48,058 bases of DNA, from positions 42,434-90,491 of the forward strand of contig NAOQ01000246.1 of NCBI GenBank assembly GCA_002751075.1, in the 5' to 3' direction. This document shows positions 13,059 through 25,366 of the stretch, one piece after another. Numbering within the stretch: position 1 is the stretch's first letter; every line of letters begins with the position of its first letter. Both the position numbers and the translations under genes were made by a program. This DNA is from Ichthyophonus hoferi (Eukaryota; Opisthokonta; Ichthyosporea; Ichthyophonida; Ichthyophonidae). Under the pieces are notes generated by a model. It did no database searches and was not told where the DNA came from. It saw nothing but the letters and a program-made list of their open reading frames with translations.

Positions 13059-14545
13059 CTTGACGTAAACATGGCTCTGAGACCTATCCGTTACCCATTT
13101 GCTTCCTCCCTCAAATCCTTAATGATATCACCTGCACATATTTGCCTTATTACACATAGTAGCTTACCTAATGATATAGTAAACGAAAGATACACCACAA
13201 TACAAGAACAAAGCCGCATCTATACCTATAAGGTTGAAGCCAGTTCCTATACCCTGTGGTTTTGGGTTGGACCCACTATAGCATGTACTGCCTTGGGCCA
13301 ACTGTAGGTTTGAGTAGGCATGATTGTAGGGTAATTGGCTCACTGATTCCTTTGTTCATGGTGGACTAATTTGTTATGCAAAATACGTTCAACCTTGGAA
13401 TAGGTATTGACTTTGATTGGTGCCTACCCTTTCTAATTTACACTATAATGTTGTATAGTAACTAGTATTTGTACATGCTTGAATACAATGTGCTTTACTA
13501 GTTTGCTGTGGATGTAATGTGCATCTTCATTCATTAAACAACATAGGGGCTAATTTAATATTGGTTCTTTACTGGATAGTTTCTGTTAAGTCTGAGTTAT
13601 CGAGTTCTATTCATGCCCTTTCCTCATATAACCCATTGTTAATATCGAGTCAATATGTGCTAAATGATCTATGGAACTGGTGTATGGTTTAACTGTTCTT
13701 AACGTGCTATGAGATGCAGCATTGCCTATCTGAATAACATACCTGAATAACAATATTCTTTCCTCTATCTATAGTATCCCTCCTGTATTACCGTCCTTAT
13801 CTTAACCACGGTTCTACCCTCCTATATAATCCTGTGTTTACTGATTCTACTCCGGTTACTTCCTTTCTTGCCTATTGTAGTTGCGTACCTCCTCTACTCC
13901 CATACCCTATGGCTCACCATCATCGAAATCACATCTACCTAATTAGGCTAATAATGACTAGTTATGATATGCTTTTATTGGATTAGCCTATATTTAAATT
14001 CTATATTAATCGAACGATTTAACTGATCTCCTTGATCAACATGCAACTTATAATTAAATCGTATATTAAGTTAATGATCTCCAATCACCTCGATCGGGAC
14101 TTAGTCTTTATTGAGGATATGTGTATACATGAGATCAGCTAAAATTCAGCGTAGTTTGAAGAAAAATTGCTTATTAAGTAGAGTATATATTGTATACTAT
14201 ATACTATACACCATATACTTTATACTATATACTATATACTGTACACTTTATACTATATACCATATACTATAGACTAGCACTAGTTAAAGGCAAGTATCCA
14301 CTAAGAAACAGTGCCAATAAAGGTTAAAAGTGGAGTGTGGGAGACATATAGTATGTAGGAGAAATGCAGAACAGCAGGAAGATGGGGCGATGGCATGGAA
14401 AGATAGACAGGTAGATTGAACAAGTGAATACATATTGAGTCTATTTATATTAGCAATATAATCCGTACTACAAAAATATCTCCCCGATCTTTGGGCTCTT
14501 ATAATAACCATTACAAACTAATACTAATTAGATACATCAACGTTT
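12984..14545. other. Convergent intergenic region between CHMP2B and PPP1R21
   Basis: The 3' ends of CHMP2B (plus) and PPP1R21 (minus) face each other across 1.56 kb. I see no coding exon. The region has moderate AT content, candidate CHMP2B polyadenylation signals at its left edge, a TATAC-type satellite at 14183-14276 and otherwise unremarkable sequence. No convincing PPP1R21 polyadenylation signal was picked out. Confidence 0.6.
14183..14276. repeat. TATAC(TA) short-period tandem repeat
   Basis: Degenerate tandem array of TATACTA-like units (about 7 bp) with CACCA and CACTTT interruptions, just downstream of the PPP1R21 stop codon. Confidence 0.8.
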
Positions 14546-17500
14546 CTATAATAACATTGTTTCCAAATCACATATTCGCTGTGTAAGTAACGTAATCTGT
14601 ACAATATAGTTCTCGTTGGTCGTGGCCAGTTCATCTCTGAGGCTAGCTGTTAAGCTTGAATTCTTTTGTGCTTCCAATAGAAGCATAGCCACTTTCTTTC
14701 GTTCTTCCGCTAACAAATGCATTAAATGAACGCATTCTTCATGAAATATAGCACTTCGTCCCTTTGCCATAAGTAATTTCATATCGAGAACTTGCATCCG
14801 CGTCGTAAAATATTTTTTCATGAGATTTTCACGCGATGCCTGCTCGTGCGAGAGGGAAAAATGATCTTTGGAGACTACTACATCTGTTTGTGTGTGCGTC
14901 ACTACAATAGAGAGAGTTTTAGGGCTCTGAGCAGAGGTTTTTGTGATGTTTTCAGAATCCCTTCTATGGATAGCACTGCATGGCAGTCTTTCTGAGGGAG
15001 GTACTGGCCGGCAGAGATCTATTGGGTGTTCCACACCTAACCGCATTTCCTCACCCTCCTTCGTACCTTCAGCGCTAATCACCGGGGGGTTGCAGGAAAG
15101 GCTAAAAGTGTCACTATCTGTAGTGTTAATAGTAGAAGCCACTACAACATTGTATGGCTTCGAGACTGCAGTATGTTGTACTGAATGTCCCGTCCATACT
15201 GACGTAGATATGCTATCTGCTTGCACACTATCTAACGGAGAAGGTTGGTGAAGGAAACCTCTAGGGGTGCTTGGTCCGTATGACGTGGCTGATGAAGTCA
15301 ACGAGAGAGACGGGGAGTTCATTCTAAGGGTAGGGCTCATTTCTCCCATTGAAGGGCTACTGGGTACTTCGGAACTGTTGAGCTTTAGTTGGCTCTGTAT
15401 CACAGCAATACCGTCATCAAAATTTAATCTCTTTTCCATTGACTAATTTTTACATACTTTTCATTCAATATTTTTTTTCACTTTATTCCATATATATACA
15501 CACGTGTGCCTTTTATACTATACTACCTCGTCGTCATCGACTAAGATAATAACGTCTAACCATACGCCATTTTTCTACCTTGGTTATGTTTGCATGCTTA
15601 TTTCTCTTTTTTCAATTCTTTTCACTCAAAAGTGCTAATTAACGTGGAATCGTGTACTATTGTCTCCACATTACCCTATACCAAGGTCAAATAGTAAAGG
15701 ATAAAGATATAATGAAGTCGTCATAAAGGAAGAACCCCAGTATAGCTTAGATATTAAATGTATAGATGGGTAAGGAAAGATGGAGAGAATAAAGAGAAGC
15801 AGAAGGGAGAGAGTAGAGAGGCGGCCATCAATCCTAGCCAAGTGTAAACTATACCTGACATATAAGCTCTCTCTGCATGTTACTCACCTCATCAGTGTCC
15901 TGCTCGCCTGTATTGCTGGCGTCAACAACCATATTGGAATAATGGGATAATTTGGTTGCTATGGTAACGGGCAAGCATACCAGGTCTTTCTTGTTCAAAA
16001 TTGCTTTTTCCTGGAATGTATACCCCATTGCAATTGGCTTTACCACTTCCTCTTCTTCAATCAACTCAGGTGTGTCGTTATATTGAGCTATCTTATTGGT
16101 CCATTGGTTGGGCTCTATCGTAGTCTCTCCTCGTCCTGGTGCCATATATTGCACATCATTAACACACAAACTCACATCCACCCGTGTTTCATTTGTGTTG
16201 TCTGTAGGCCACTTCTCTCCCCCTTCTGTCCCTTCTGGCCCCTTTATGACATCCTCGGCATCATTGCAGCATTCACAATAAGGCATTAAAACACTAAGAT
16301 CAACGAAGTTGTCCACAATATACTCAGACAGGTTTTGGAAAGCCTGGCGTAAGCCTGACACTGCAGCTAAGATAGCTTCACTGGTTTCTACCCTCCGGCC
16401 AATGGAGATACTTTGCGCAATCTCACAATCCACCAATGAATGGTACCGTGATGATAACGTATAGCATATATGATTGGCTTGTTCAATGATGCCTTGGATA
16501 TGCTGAGCAGCAGCAATTTGTAATTTGTACGGCTCTGGGCCTAATGAGAAAGGGCGTGATTGGGTGATATAGGTAGGATTAATTGTCAATACATACTACA
16601 TAAGCGATGTGATTCGGCAATCATTAGATTGGGCATGGTATGGTAGCTATATATCTATACCTTTTTATCTTCAAAATGAAAATTTTAATTCTTCAATGTG
16701 AATTTTAAACNNNNNNNNNNNNNNNNNNNNNNNNNNNNNNNNNNNNNNNNNNNNNNNNNNNNNNNNNNNNNNNNNNNNNNNNNNNNNNNNNNNNNNNNNN
16801 NNNNNNNNNNNNNNNNNNNNNNNNNNNNNNNNNNNNNNNNNNNNNNNNNNNNNNNNNNNNNNNNNNNNNNNNNNNNNNNNNNNNNNNNNNNNNNNNNNNN
16901 NNNNNNNNNNNNNNNNNNNNNNNNNNNNNNNNNNNNNNNNNNNNNNNNNNNNNNNNNNNNNNNNNNNNNNNNNNNNNNNNNNNNNNNNNNNNNNNNNNNN
17001 NNNNNNNNNNNNNNNNNNNNNNNNNNNNNNNNNNNNNNNNNNNNNNNNNNNNNNNNNNNNNNNNNNNNNNNNNNNNNNNNNNNNNNNNNNNNNNNNNNNN
17101 NNNNNNNNNNNNNNNNNNNNNNNNNNNNNNNNNNNNNNNNNNNNNNNNNNNNNNNNNNNNNNNNNNNNNNNNNNNNNNNNNNNNNNNNNNNNNNNNNNNN
17201 NNNNNNNNNNNNNNNNNNNNNNNNNNNNNNNNNNNNNNNNNNNNNNNNNNNNNNNNNNNNNNNNNNNNNNNNNNNNNNNNNNNNNNNNNNNNNNNNNNNN
17301 NNNNNNNNNNNNNNNNNNNNNNNNNNNNNNNNNNNNNNNNNNNNNNNNNNNNNNNNNNNNNNNNNNNNNNNNNNNNNNNNNNNNNNNNNNNNNNNNNNNN
17401 NNNNNNNNNNNNNNNNNNNNNNNNNNNNNNNNNNNNNNNNNNNNNNNNNNNNNNNNNNNNNNNNNNNNNNNNTTTAAAAAGATAAAATTAAGTTAACAAT

Positions 17501-20500
17501 TAATATAAATTAAAATTAATCACAACATTAAACTCATGTCACGCCGTACAAATGCCCATTTAAAATTCCTATATTGTAGATTAAAATTTTCATTTTGAAG
17601 ATAAAAACGTATAGCTTATTTCTACTTGCACACAAATATATGCTATACTAATTGATAGAATAGACCTCGTGATTGGGGGATTAAAAATTTAAGTATGATA
17701 TTACATCATGATATAATATATAACAAGAAGTGCCCATAGATAGATTCACCCCACACTATATACCTACCCATGCATGGAAATACCATCAAGTTAACCAATA
17801 AAACAATAAAACAACATGCAAAAATACTGCGACACACTAGGTTGTGATATGTGATTGGTGCACACACCTTGATGCGATGACGGATTAGTAATATTAGTAA
17901 TCAGAAACCCATATGAGGCCAGTCGACTAAAGCAGGTATGCAGACGAGTCATAGAAGTCAATATTGATTGCACTAGGGCGCTATGGGTTTCGCTCCAGTC
18001 TTCGCGTAGAGCATCCTCTTTAGCGGTTAGTACGTAATACGGTAGTAGCTTGCTACTGTGTATGGTAAGTACGGAGGTGACGTCGGTAATGTCAGCCAGC
18101 ATTGTTGTGTAAGATGTACATGTGGAACTGTGTGCACTGTGCACACTATCTTCGAGCCGGGCCAATACGATGCTCACAGGGGCTAGATTATCATTGCCGT
18201 CCGAAAGATATGTGTATAACCTAGATGAGAGATAAAAGTGATATGATGTAGTAAGTGATCGGTCATACGGTATTGGTGTTCAAGTTAGACATCAGCGGTG
18301 CCTAGCAACCATTATAATTGGAAGGGTGTGGGATAGATAAGCTCCTCCATGTATAGGAAGTATGTGCACCTCTTTGATGGTGAACCCATAGCATGTTAGG
18401 CTTAAGTACCAATGAGGGGTTGAAGGATGATGCGTGCTCTACCAACTAGCTTCTTAATACACACATCTTCTTATCATTAACCAGTCAACACGACCATAGT
18501 TATACTAGAAATTTATGATTGGCCAATCACTATTATAAGTATACGATTTATTTAGAGGGCACATGTTTAGTGGGCACAGATCATTCCACTTTTATGTTAT
18601 GGCATAGGATGAAAGTGGAAACCATCTATATTTATACAGAAAGATATTTTTTTTTGTCTTTGGAGGTTATTTGAATAATATAAAAAAAGGTTCTACAGCA
18701 ATATTTGTCATCTCTTGCCTAACAACTTAGTCATGCTATGTGGCTTTCCTACCGCCACAAATCATAGTAACCCTCAAATGTAAACATTGCAAACATACAA
18801 ATACATACTGCTAAAGTATATCTTAAAGAAAGATATGAACCATGAATAAAACCAATGACACCCCATCCCCAACCAACCATATCTCTATACCTTGTTGCTA
18901 TTGGAGATAGGCCTTTAAAGTATTCCCGCTCAGCATGAAGTTTATCCGCTTGACAGGCCCATAGAGCCAGTAGGGCTTTCACTATACACACTACACTCCG
19001 ACAGCCTCCCGCCACGATCATACTATAGGCCACTCTGGGACAGTCATGTCTATGTGTAGACGGACCTGTACACTTTAATAGGGACTTGTGATTAGTTGTG
19101 TGCACTTTAATAAGGACTTGTGATTAGTTGTGTACACTTTAATAGGGACTTGTGATTAGTTGTGTACACTTTAATAGACTTATGATTAGTTGTGTGCATT
19201 TTAATAAGGACTTTTGATTAGTTGTGCACACTAATAAGGACTTGTGATTAGTTGTGTACACTTTAACAGAAACGTGTGATTAGTTGGGCACACTTTAATA
19301 GGGACTGTTGATTGGTTGTGAAAGTGAAAGAGAAATCAATACAACTCGGTACCACGCCAGTTTATCGTTATTACATGGGTTATCTATATAACAAACGAGT
19401 ATATAATGAAATTAATAGTATTACAATGTAATTAGGGATTGGATACTATGTAAATGCCAATTTATTTTATTCCTGGCGCTCATACATGTGATTGATGGTG
19501 CGTTCAATGGAAGATATAACCGAAATAGAGAGAAAGGGTATAGAGGCGATAGTAAGAAGAAGGCAAATATTTGAACTGAGAGTATAGGCATATACCTGCT
19601 GAAGGTTTCCACATACACTTTGGCTAGGGAATAGAAACTATAAACCAAACATACCTATGTAAAAAACAGGAACAATGATACCGCAATGTAAAGTCTACCC
19701 TAACTTATGTTGTATGTTTCCTGCACATACATTCTATTGAGATTTACAGCTCCATGTCCCTCTACTCACCTCCCTTTACTCTATCCTTTTCCTTCTCTCG
19801 CCCCATTTTTCACTCTGTCATAGCCGATCAATCTTCTGTATATCTATCACTTAATCCATATACACAACAGATTGCAATCAAGCTTTTAACAAATAACATT
19901 TGCAAGAATAAAAGTTCACTTTCTATTACTCAAAGCACAAAGCAAATCGAATAAAATATATAATAATGTATATCTCATTGCATTGTTTAATAGGTCAAGT
20001 AAACAATTTAAAATCATATTCAATTAAAAAATAATTATATAGATATATATATATTGGATTATAATTAATGTGTAAGTAACTCAATAGGGGTGTAGCAATA
20101 ATTAAGGGCAAATAAACCCAATAGACTAATAATAATATTTGCAGTGTAAGCACTGGTTTTTTCCCGCATACCTCTTTGATGGGTGCAACTCCAGCCGTTG
20201 AAATATCTTCGTGCAGCAGGGCCTTCTGATTGAACCCTTGGGGTTGCATTGTTTTTAATTGACTGTGTAATTTATCTAGTCAGTCGATATTATGAGATTG
20301 GATTAGAAAGGAAATATAGGATAAAAAGAGAAAGGAGAAAGGCCACTCGTGGAAGAGGGATAAGAAAGAGGGAAAGGCAAAGAGAACTGGTAGAAGGGGT
20401 AGGTGTATAAAACTGGTAAAAAGAATTTGGCCAATGAAATCAAAACCAAAAACAATTTAGACAACACCAATCAAACAACCTGCCTATCAGGTGTAGTTTC

Positions 20501-22214
20501 AGTTGGCATAGCAGCAAGTTCATTGTTTATAGCTTGAGATGTTTTAATTTGCTGGAGTTCCTTCCTATGGTACCATCAATGAGTATACCGATATATATAT
20601 ATATAAGCATAACATAACATAGCATAATATATTAAACCATCGTATAACATAGCATAGCGCATAGCATAGTATAACTTAACTTAATATAGTATAATATATA
20701 CATACAGTGAAGGTAGGGTCAATAGAAACATAGAATTCACTACAAGCAAGGCCGCTATAATCCATACAGATACCTACACATGCCATATATGGAAATGTAT
20801 CCATATATAGAAATGCAGCCATATATAGTAAGGCATATACATATATAGAAATGTATCCATATATAGTAAGGTATACATATATAGAAATGTAGTCATATAT
20901 AGTAAGGTATCCATATATAGAACTATATATCTACCTGCATGCCTGCAGTTCATTCTCTAAGCACGTGACCTTGTTAGCAACTGCTTGTCTGGTGGTTTCT
21001 AATTGATCCTGTAGATTATCTATGGTAGTGTACGCCTGTACTATCTCTTCTATTTTAATCTGTGTGGATATGTTTGTATGGGTATGTATGTATGATGGTA
21101 TGATAGTATTATATCAGAAGACTATGATGATATGCATGCATGTATGTACAAATGCGTACAAATGTAAGTGTATATGTTTGTATATGTTGGTACATGTATG
21201 TGTACACGTATGTATGTATGTAAGCATGTGTGCATGTAGGTATGTATATAGGTACATATGTACGTCTGTAGGTATGTATGTGCACATAAATATCAAAAAA
21301 TATTTTCATATATTAAAACTTAAAATATATAACTAGACCTATACCTATGAGGAATTCTATAAAACCATTTATGGCGTCATCCTCATCTATTCCCCTTTAT
21401 GGCCTTTATCACACCAATCACCGCATTTCACATTACCTTAAGCTCATTCTCCGTAGCAGCTAGTGTCAGTTCTATTTGGTTAGGAGCCCCTTCTGACCCC
21501 ACCGAACATGAATTATCGTAGCCACTGGAGCTCAAAGATAATCCTTCCTGTAGCACCATTATTCTCTTTCTCATCTGCTCATTTTGAAAGGTAAGTGCCG
21601 TTGATTCTTGGATATATCGTTTTATCTCCATGCCTTGTTCACGTAACTGTGGATGAAAAGGGTTAGGGTTGCATGTACGTATGTTCGTGGTTATGTTGGT
21701 ACTAGCGTGTGGGTGAGTATGTATGTATGCGTGGATGGATGTATGGATGTATTATGTATGTATGTATGGTCTATGACAGTATGAGAGAATGTATGATAGT
21801 AGGTGGGGAGGTACACAAAAGGGTAAGGTCACACACAGAGCCTAAATTAAGGGACGCATATAAACATAATCACTCATAATGCACATACCAAGGCATATCT
21901 AACATATAAAAAAAAACAACACCACTTTCTTTGCTGTCATACATTATGCACATCACTACCCTTTAGCCCCCTCCCCTCTTTACCACCGCATTTTTCATAT
22001 ATTATTACATCATGCCCTTAGACACCATACAAATATAAAGTAGCCACAAGCCAGTGCCCACCTTATCCTCCAAAGTGTCTGCTCTCTCTCGCTCGCTCTG
22101 CAAATCGCCATCGAGGCGGATATTCACCTGCTTAAGCTCCTCACAATCCTTGGCCAAAGCATTACATCTCTCTAAAAGATGCTTATAATCTTCCTTAGCA
22201 GCCGGAGGAGTCAT
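14546..22214 (-). CDS. PPP1R21: Protein phosphatase 1 regulatory subunit 21 homologue (FERRY complex subunit Fy-2)
   Basis: In animals PPP1R21 is the coiled-coil scaffold of the FERRY complex, a Rab5 effector that carries mRNAs on early endosomes. Ten exons join in phase: 22214-22062, 21646-21437, 21059-20935, 20564-20484, 20262-20172, 19654-19596, 19049-18891, 18220-17868, 16540-15855, 15442-14546. The product is 937 aa (human 780). The N-terminus (MTPPAAKEDYKHLLERCNAL through about residue 215) is coiled coil matching the KLRAQ region. The middle (CIVKALLALWACQADKLHAE; LYTYLSDGNDNLAPV) aligns with human FVQDLVTALLNFHTYTEQR and FSQYLHENASYVRP. The last 95 residues (SRENLMKKYFTTRMQVL, FHEECVHL, LRDELATTNENY) align with human SREDLIKNHYMARIVEL, FYAECRAL, LQDELTTTKRSY. 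Odd features: a Ser/Thr-rich linker of about 190 residues at the start of the last exon, and an apparent GC-AG intron between exons 4 and 5. The start at 22214 is the first ATG; the codon two before it is TTG. I am sure of the family from both ends; the middle is less conserved. Confidence 0.92.
16655..17614. mobile_element. TIR DNA transposon or MITE spanning the assembly gap
   Basis: The two sides of the N gap carry long terminal inverted repeats: 16655-16689 and 17580-17614 are reverse complements at 34 of 35 positions, starting CTATACSTTTTTATC. Similarity continues inward less perfectly for about 20 bases. If the true ends are at the base after TATA, the flanks show a TATA (or TA) target duplication, as for Tc1/mariner-type elements. 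The internal sequence is mostly unknown because of the gap. No transposase sequence is visible in the sequenced parts, which are AT-rich. The element sits in the intron between PPP1R21 exons 8 and 9. The near-identical TIRs suggest a fairly young insertion. Confidence 0.75.
16711..17472. other. Assembly gap (762 Ns)
   Basis: Run of N. Its true length is unknown. It lies wholly within the TIR element in a PPP1R21 intron, so it probably marks a collapsed or unresolvable repeat. The exons on both sides join in phase (CAA G, then GC CCA), so no coding sequence need be missing. Confidence 0.98.
19069..19320. repeat. 32-bp minisatellite in a PPP1R21 intron
   Basis: About eight tandem units with a 32-bp period: successive CACTTTAATA starts at 19071, 19103, 19135 and 19167, then slightly shorter and diverged units. 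Each plus-strand unit contains TGATTAGTTGTG. The outermost unit reads TGATTGGTTGTG, an ATTGG form. On the gene's own (minus) strand each unit therefore carries CTAATCAC, which resembles a splicing branch point. The array begins about 20 bases upstream of the acceptor of exon 7 (19049). Confidence 0.9.
20590..20700. repeat. CATAG/ATAAC simple repeat
   Basis: Degenerate 5-bp-type array (CATAAC, CATAG, TATAAC) in the PPP1R21 intron upstream of exon 4. Confidence 0.75.
20779..20930. repeat. CCATATATAGAAATGTA-type tandem repeat
   Basis: Several units of about 20-25 bp alternating between a CATATATAGAAATG form and a CATATATAGTAAGG form, in the intron between PPP1R21 exons 3 and 4, ending right at the exon 3 donor. 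Confidence 0.8.
21063..21290. repeat. GTAT/TATG microsatellite-rich stretch
   Basis: TATG/GTAT/TGTA tetranucleotide-rich DNA immediately upstream of PPP1R21 exon 3. It yields several spurious open frames of His/Thr/Tyr or Cys/Met/Tyr composition, which I do not regard as genes. Confidence 0.8.
21706..21800. repeat. GTATG microsatellite
   Basis: Short GTAT/GGAT tetranucleotide tract in the first PPP1R21 intron. Confidence 0.7.
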
Positions 22215-22216
22215 GA

Positions 22217-22250
22217 CCAATACTGTGTTGAGATGCCCGTATTGGATTGG
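22217..22250 (-). promoter_or_regulatory. CCAAT pentamer cluster just upstream of PPP1R21
   Basis: On the minus strand two overlapping-spaced CCAAT motifs (plus-strand ATTGGATTGG at 22241-22250) lie 27-36 bases before the ATG. A plus-strand CCAAT lies at 22217-22221. CCAAT boxes are the usual NF-Y target. The spacing to the start codon is short, so these could lie in the 5' UTR or core promoter. Because this pentamer is common throughout the window, promoter function is only suggested. Confidence 0.35.
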
Positions 22251-23059
22251 ACACGTAATATTTATTTAATATTCTTAAATATTTTCTTTATGGTGTGAAT
22301 TCACTATGTATCTGTATACCCATATTTGGTATATGATTGGCAAATATAGAGGGAGATAGAAGCAGATTTTCTGAGTTGTATCACAACGGCCGTTGTCGCT
22401 GTCAAGAAAGGTAATTGAGAAAACTTTTTAGTTAAGAAGAATATGACTGCTTTTTTTTTTTTTTTCTAGCTCTATTAAAATCCAGTAAACTGCATACCTA
22501 AACATGACTATAGATGCTTCTATGGCACATAAATGTCTCTGCCTTCTTGTTTATAACTTTATCTCAAGGATTGGCATATTTACAGAAATAGTTAAAGATA
22601 AAAGGAGAGCTGCATGGGGAACGGAAATTGATTGAAGAAACCACCTTCAGGTTGTTGTAGAGTGGAGTACAAGAGAAGGAATCAGAGAGAGAAGATAGAA
22701 TATATAACTAAGAGGATGTAAATACAGCATGTCTTGTTACTGTTACAACGTTACATGGTAATCAGGCAAAGTTGAGAGAGAAAGCTACACATAACCTACC
22801 AACTACCACCCTGTAAATAAAGGTCGTAGAGCCCACAAAAAAGACCTGACCTTATAATATATATATATTAACACAATAAATTAGCTAACAACACTAGCTG
22901 AAAGAGCTAAAAATGACTTAGACTAACTCATGTTAAGCATCATAATGCCCGTTTATTCACCCAAAGCTGCTATAATCCTACTTCAGAAATCATCCCATAA
23001 CAATTACAAGCCGTTAAAAAATATTTCCACATTTAATATGAAAAATAATAGAATTTGCT

Positions 23060-23520
23060 GTTTCGGATTATTAGTTGCTATTATTATTTACTAATAATTT
23101 CTTATCATTATTTACTACTGTGATTTACTAATATTATTTGCTATTATTATCTACTATTATTATTTACTATTATTATTTAATTATTTACTAATACTATTTA
23201 TTATCATTATTTACTATTATTGTTTTCTATCATGATTTACTATTATTACATACTATCATTACTTCATTATTTACAACTGTGATTTACTATTATAATTTAC
23301 TATTTTTATTTACTATTATTATTTACTATTATTATTTACTATTATTATTTACTATTATTATTTGCTATTATTATTTACTATTATTATTTACTCCCATTAT
23401 TTGCTATCATTATTTACCATTAAGATTGACTACTATTATTTACTATTATTATTTACTGTTATTATTTACTATTATTATTTGCCATCTTGATTTACTATTA
23501 TTTTTTATTATTATTTACCG
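23060..23520. repeat. 13-bp minisatellite (TTTACTATTATTA)
   Basis: Long array with consensus TTTACTATTATTA. Central units (about 23300-23400) are nearly identical; outer units carry substitutions (TTTGC, ATCAT, ACTGTG). The pattern is typical of array growth from the middle with decay at the edges. It opens an artefactual Tyr/Leu/Ile frame. Confidence 0.92.
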
Positions 23521-25366
23521 ATGAATATGCGATTAGGCACTTCTATAGTTAGATGGCACCATAGAAAGGCTCATCTGGCTCCCTAGATTAAGATGCCACA
23601 GTAAGCCGCCGTATTTACTTACTTCTTACAGCATATTGATATATATAAGGACAAGAACATTGGCTTTCATGCAGGGATATAGTATCTTATTCAAATAAAA
23701 AAAGCATTCTTACATACATAATTTTAATTACATGTGCTTATTAAGCTAAGAAGTAATGACGAAAAGTAGGAATTTTTTTAGTGGTACTCCACCTTTTACT
23801 CGAGGTTTAATTGAGTTTGTCCTTTGGTTTGCACACTGAGTGCTATTGTCCGATCTTTTGTGAACCTTTGTATAATATAGGTCACAGTATCATGCAGAGA
23901 GCAAAAGAAAAGATGTTTATGAATTATTATTTAGATTTATCTATAATTTCTTAAAAGCAGATTTAATTTATAATTAATAAATAGTATTGTATATAGATAG
24001 CAATGAATCGATTGAGTGTTGAGGTTCATTTGTACTCAGACTTGGATTTTGTGACATCTCATAGTACATTGCTAAATCTAGACTCAAGAGGTTGTGCCAG
24101 ATATAAAACAGAAAACAACAAATCTTCATTCGAACCAATGCTAGTCAATACACCACTACAGTATCCTAAAGTTGCCAATATTCCAGAAAATCCCTATTTA
24201 TAGAAAAATTGAAACTATATGAGCTATCGGCATCAACTATATATAGAGAGGTACAGTAAGTCATAGTTAGGCTAAGCCAGTGTGTGGTAGCACCTGGAAA
24301 CTACTGATAATCAAATTTGGGTTGGCTTAAAGGCTGTATTTGCAGGTATTTCAATACAATTATGTTTTTGATGACAATGCATCGGTATGTTAAATTCCAC
24401 ATATTATAAAAATAAACGATATTAATTAACAATGGGATATATAGCAACATATATTCTACACACCATACCTCTAAACAACTAGATTAATTATTGAACAATG
24501 GTACTATTTATTCAAAATCATATGGTCAATAAAAATGAAACCTTTTTTGAACTCATTACTACTACTTGGATAATTTGACATGATATTAAATAGTGGTTTT
24601 AAAAATCATACTATTAGCGTATGATTACAATTTTATAAACACATTGTTAAACAAAGCACTAGAGTATCAAAATTATACACCAAAATGTAACATAAGAACA
24701 ATGACTAATAGAAATATTTTAAAGAACTCGAGCATAAGCAATTATCTTCTATGGTTATAGTTTCGGGGCAGTACTGACAACGTTTTGGAAAAATGAATAC
24801 ATACATATTGTGCCACTTAGGTAATTTCTAACAAAAAACTCAGCTTGGTCAAAATATTTCATGAAAGCAATTGATAGCCTACTGTATGTTTTATTTTATA
24901 CTCATTTCCTATACGGAGAACGGTTTTTTTTATATGTCACGCTCAATGAATGAGTGAGTATACAACTACCCTGTACAATTATGTGCCCAAGGCTTCCCGA
25001 TGCTTCTGGATACTTTAGTCTTTTAATTTTCATACTACAGCCAATAAAATTGAACTTTAAAAGTTAGACACAAACCTATCATGTCGTTTAAAATAATATC
25101 ACGTATATAATACTGGCATATTAAAAATAATTTCTACAAAGCAGTGTTTCTCACATGCAACTATCTTGCCTTTTTTATCTGATTCCCATACAATACGGTT
25201 AGCAATTTGAAGCAATGGTTAATACAATCTGGTGAGACATCGTCGGCAAACCATCTGTAATTCAAGCAAGCTTATTAGCCAATAGCCATTAAATAAATGT
25301 ATAGAGTTCCCACAATCGTCGCTGCATCAAAATTTATAGAAAACCATTATTGTTAATAGGAATTGT

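Noticed and set aside
16698-17477. Open frame of 259 codons
   Set aside because: It consists of unknown bases in the assembly gap.
21022-21336. 104-codon frame rich in Cys, Met and Tyr, with His/Thr/Tyr frames on the other strand
   Set aside because: Microsatellite-derived frames on both strands, overlapping PPP1R21 exon 3 and its intron.
23279-23524. 81-codon frame rich in Tyr, Leu and Ile
   Set aside because: Translation of the 13-bp minisatellite; no start context or homology.
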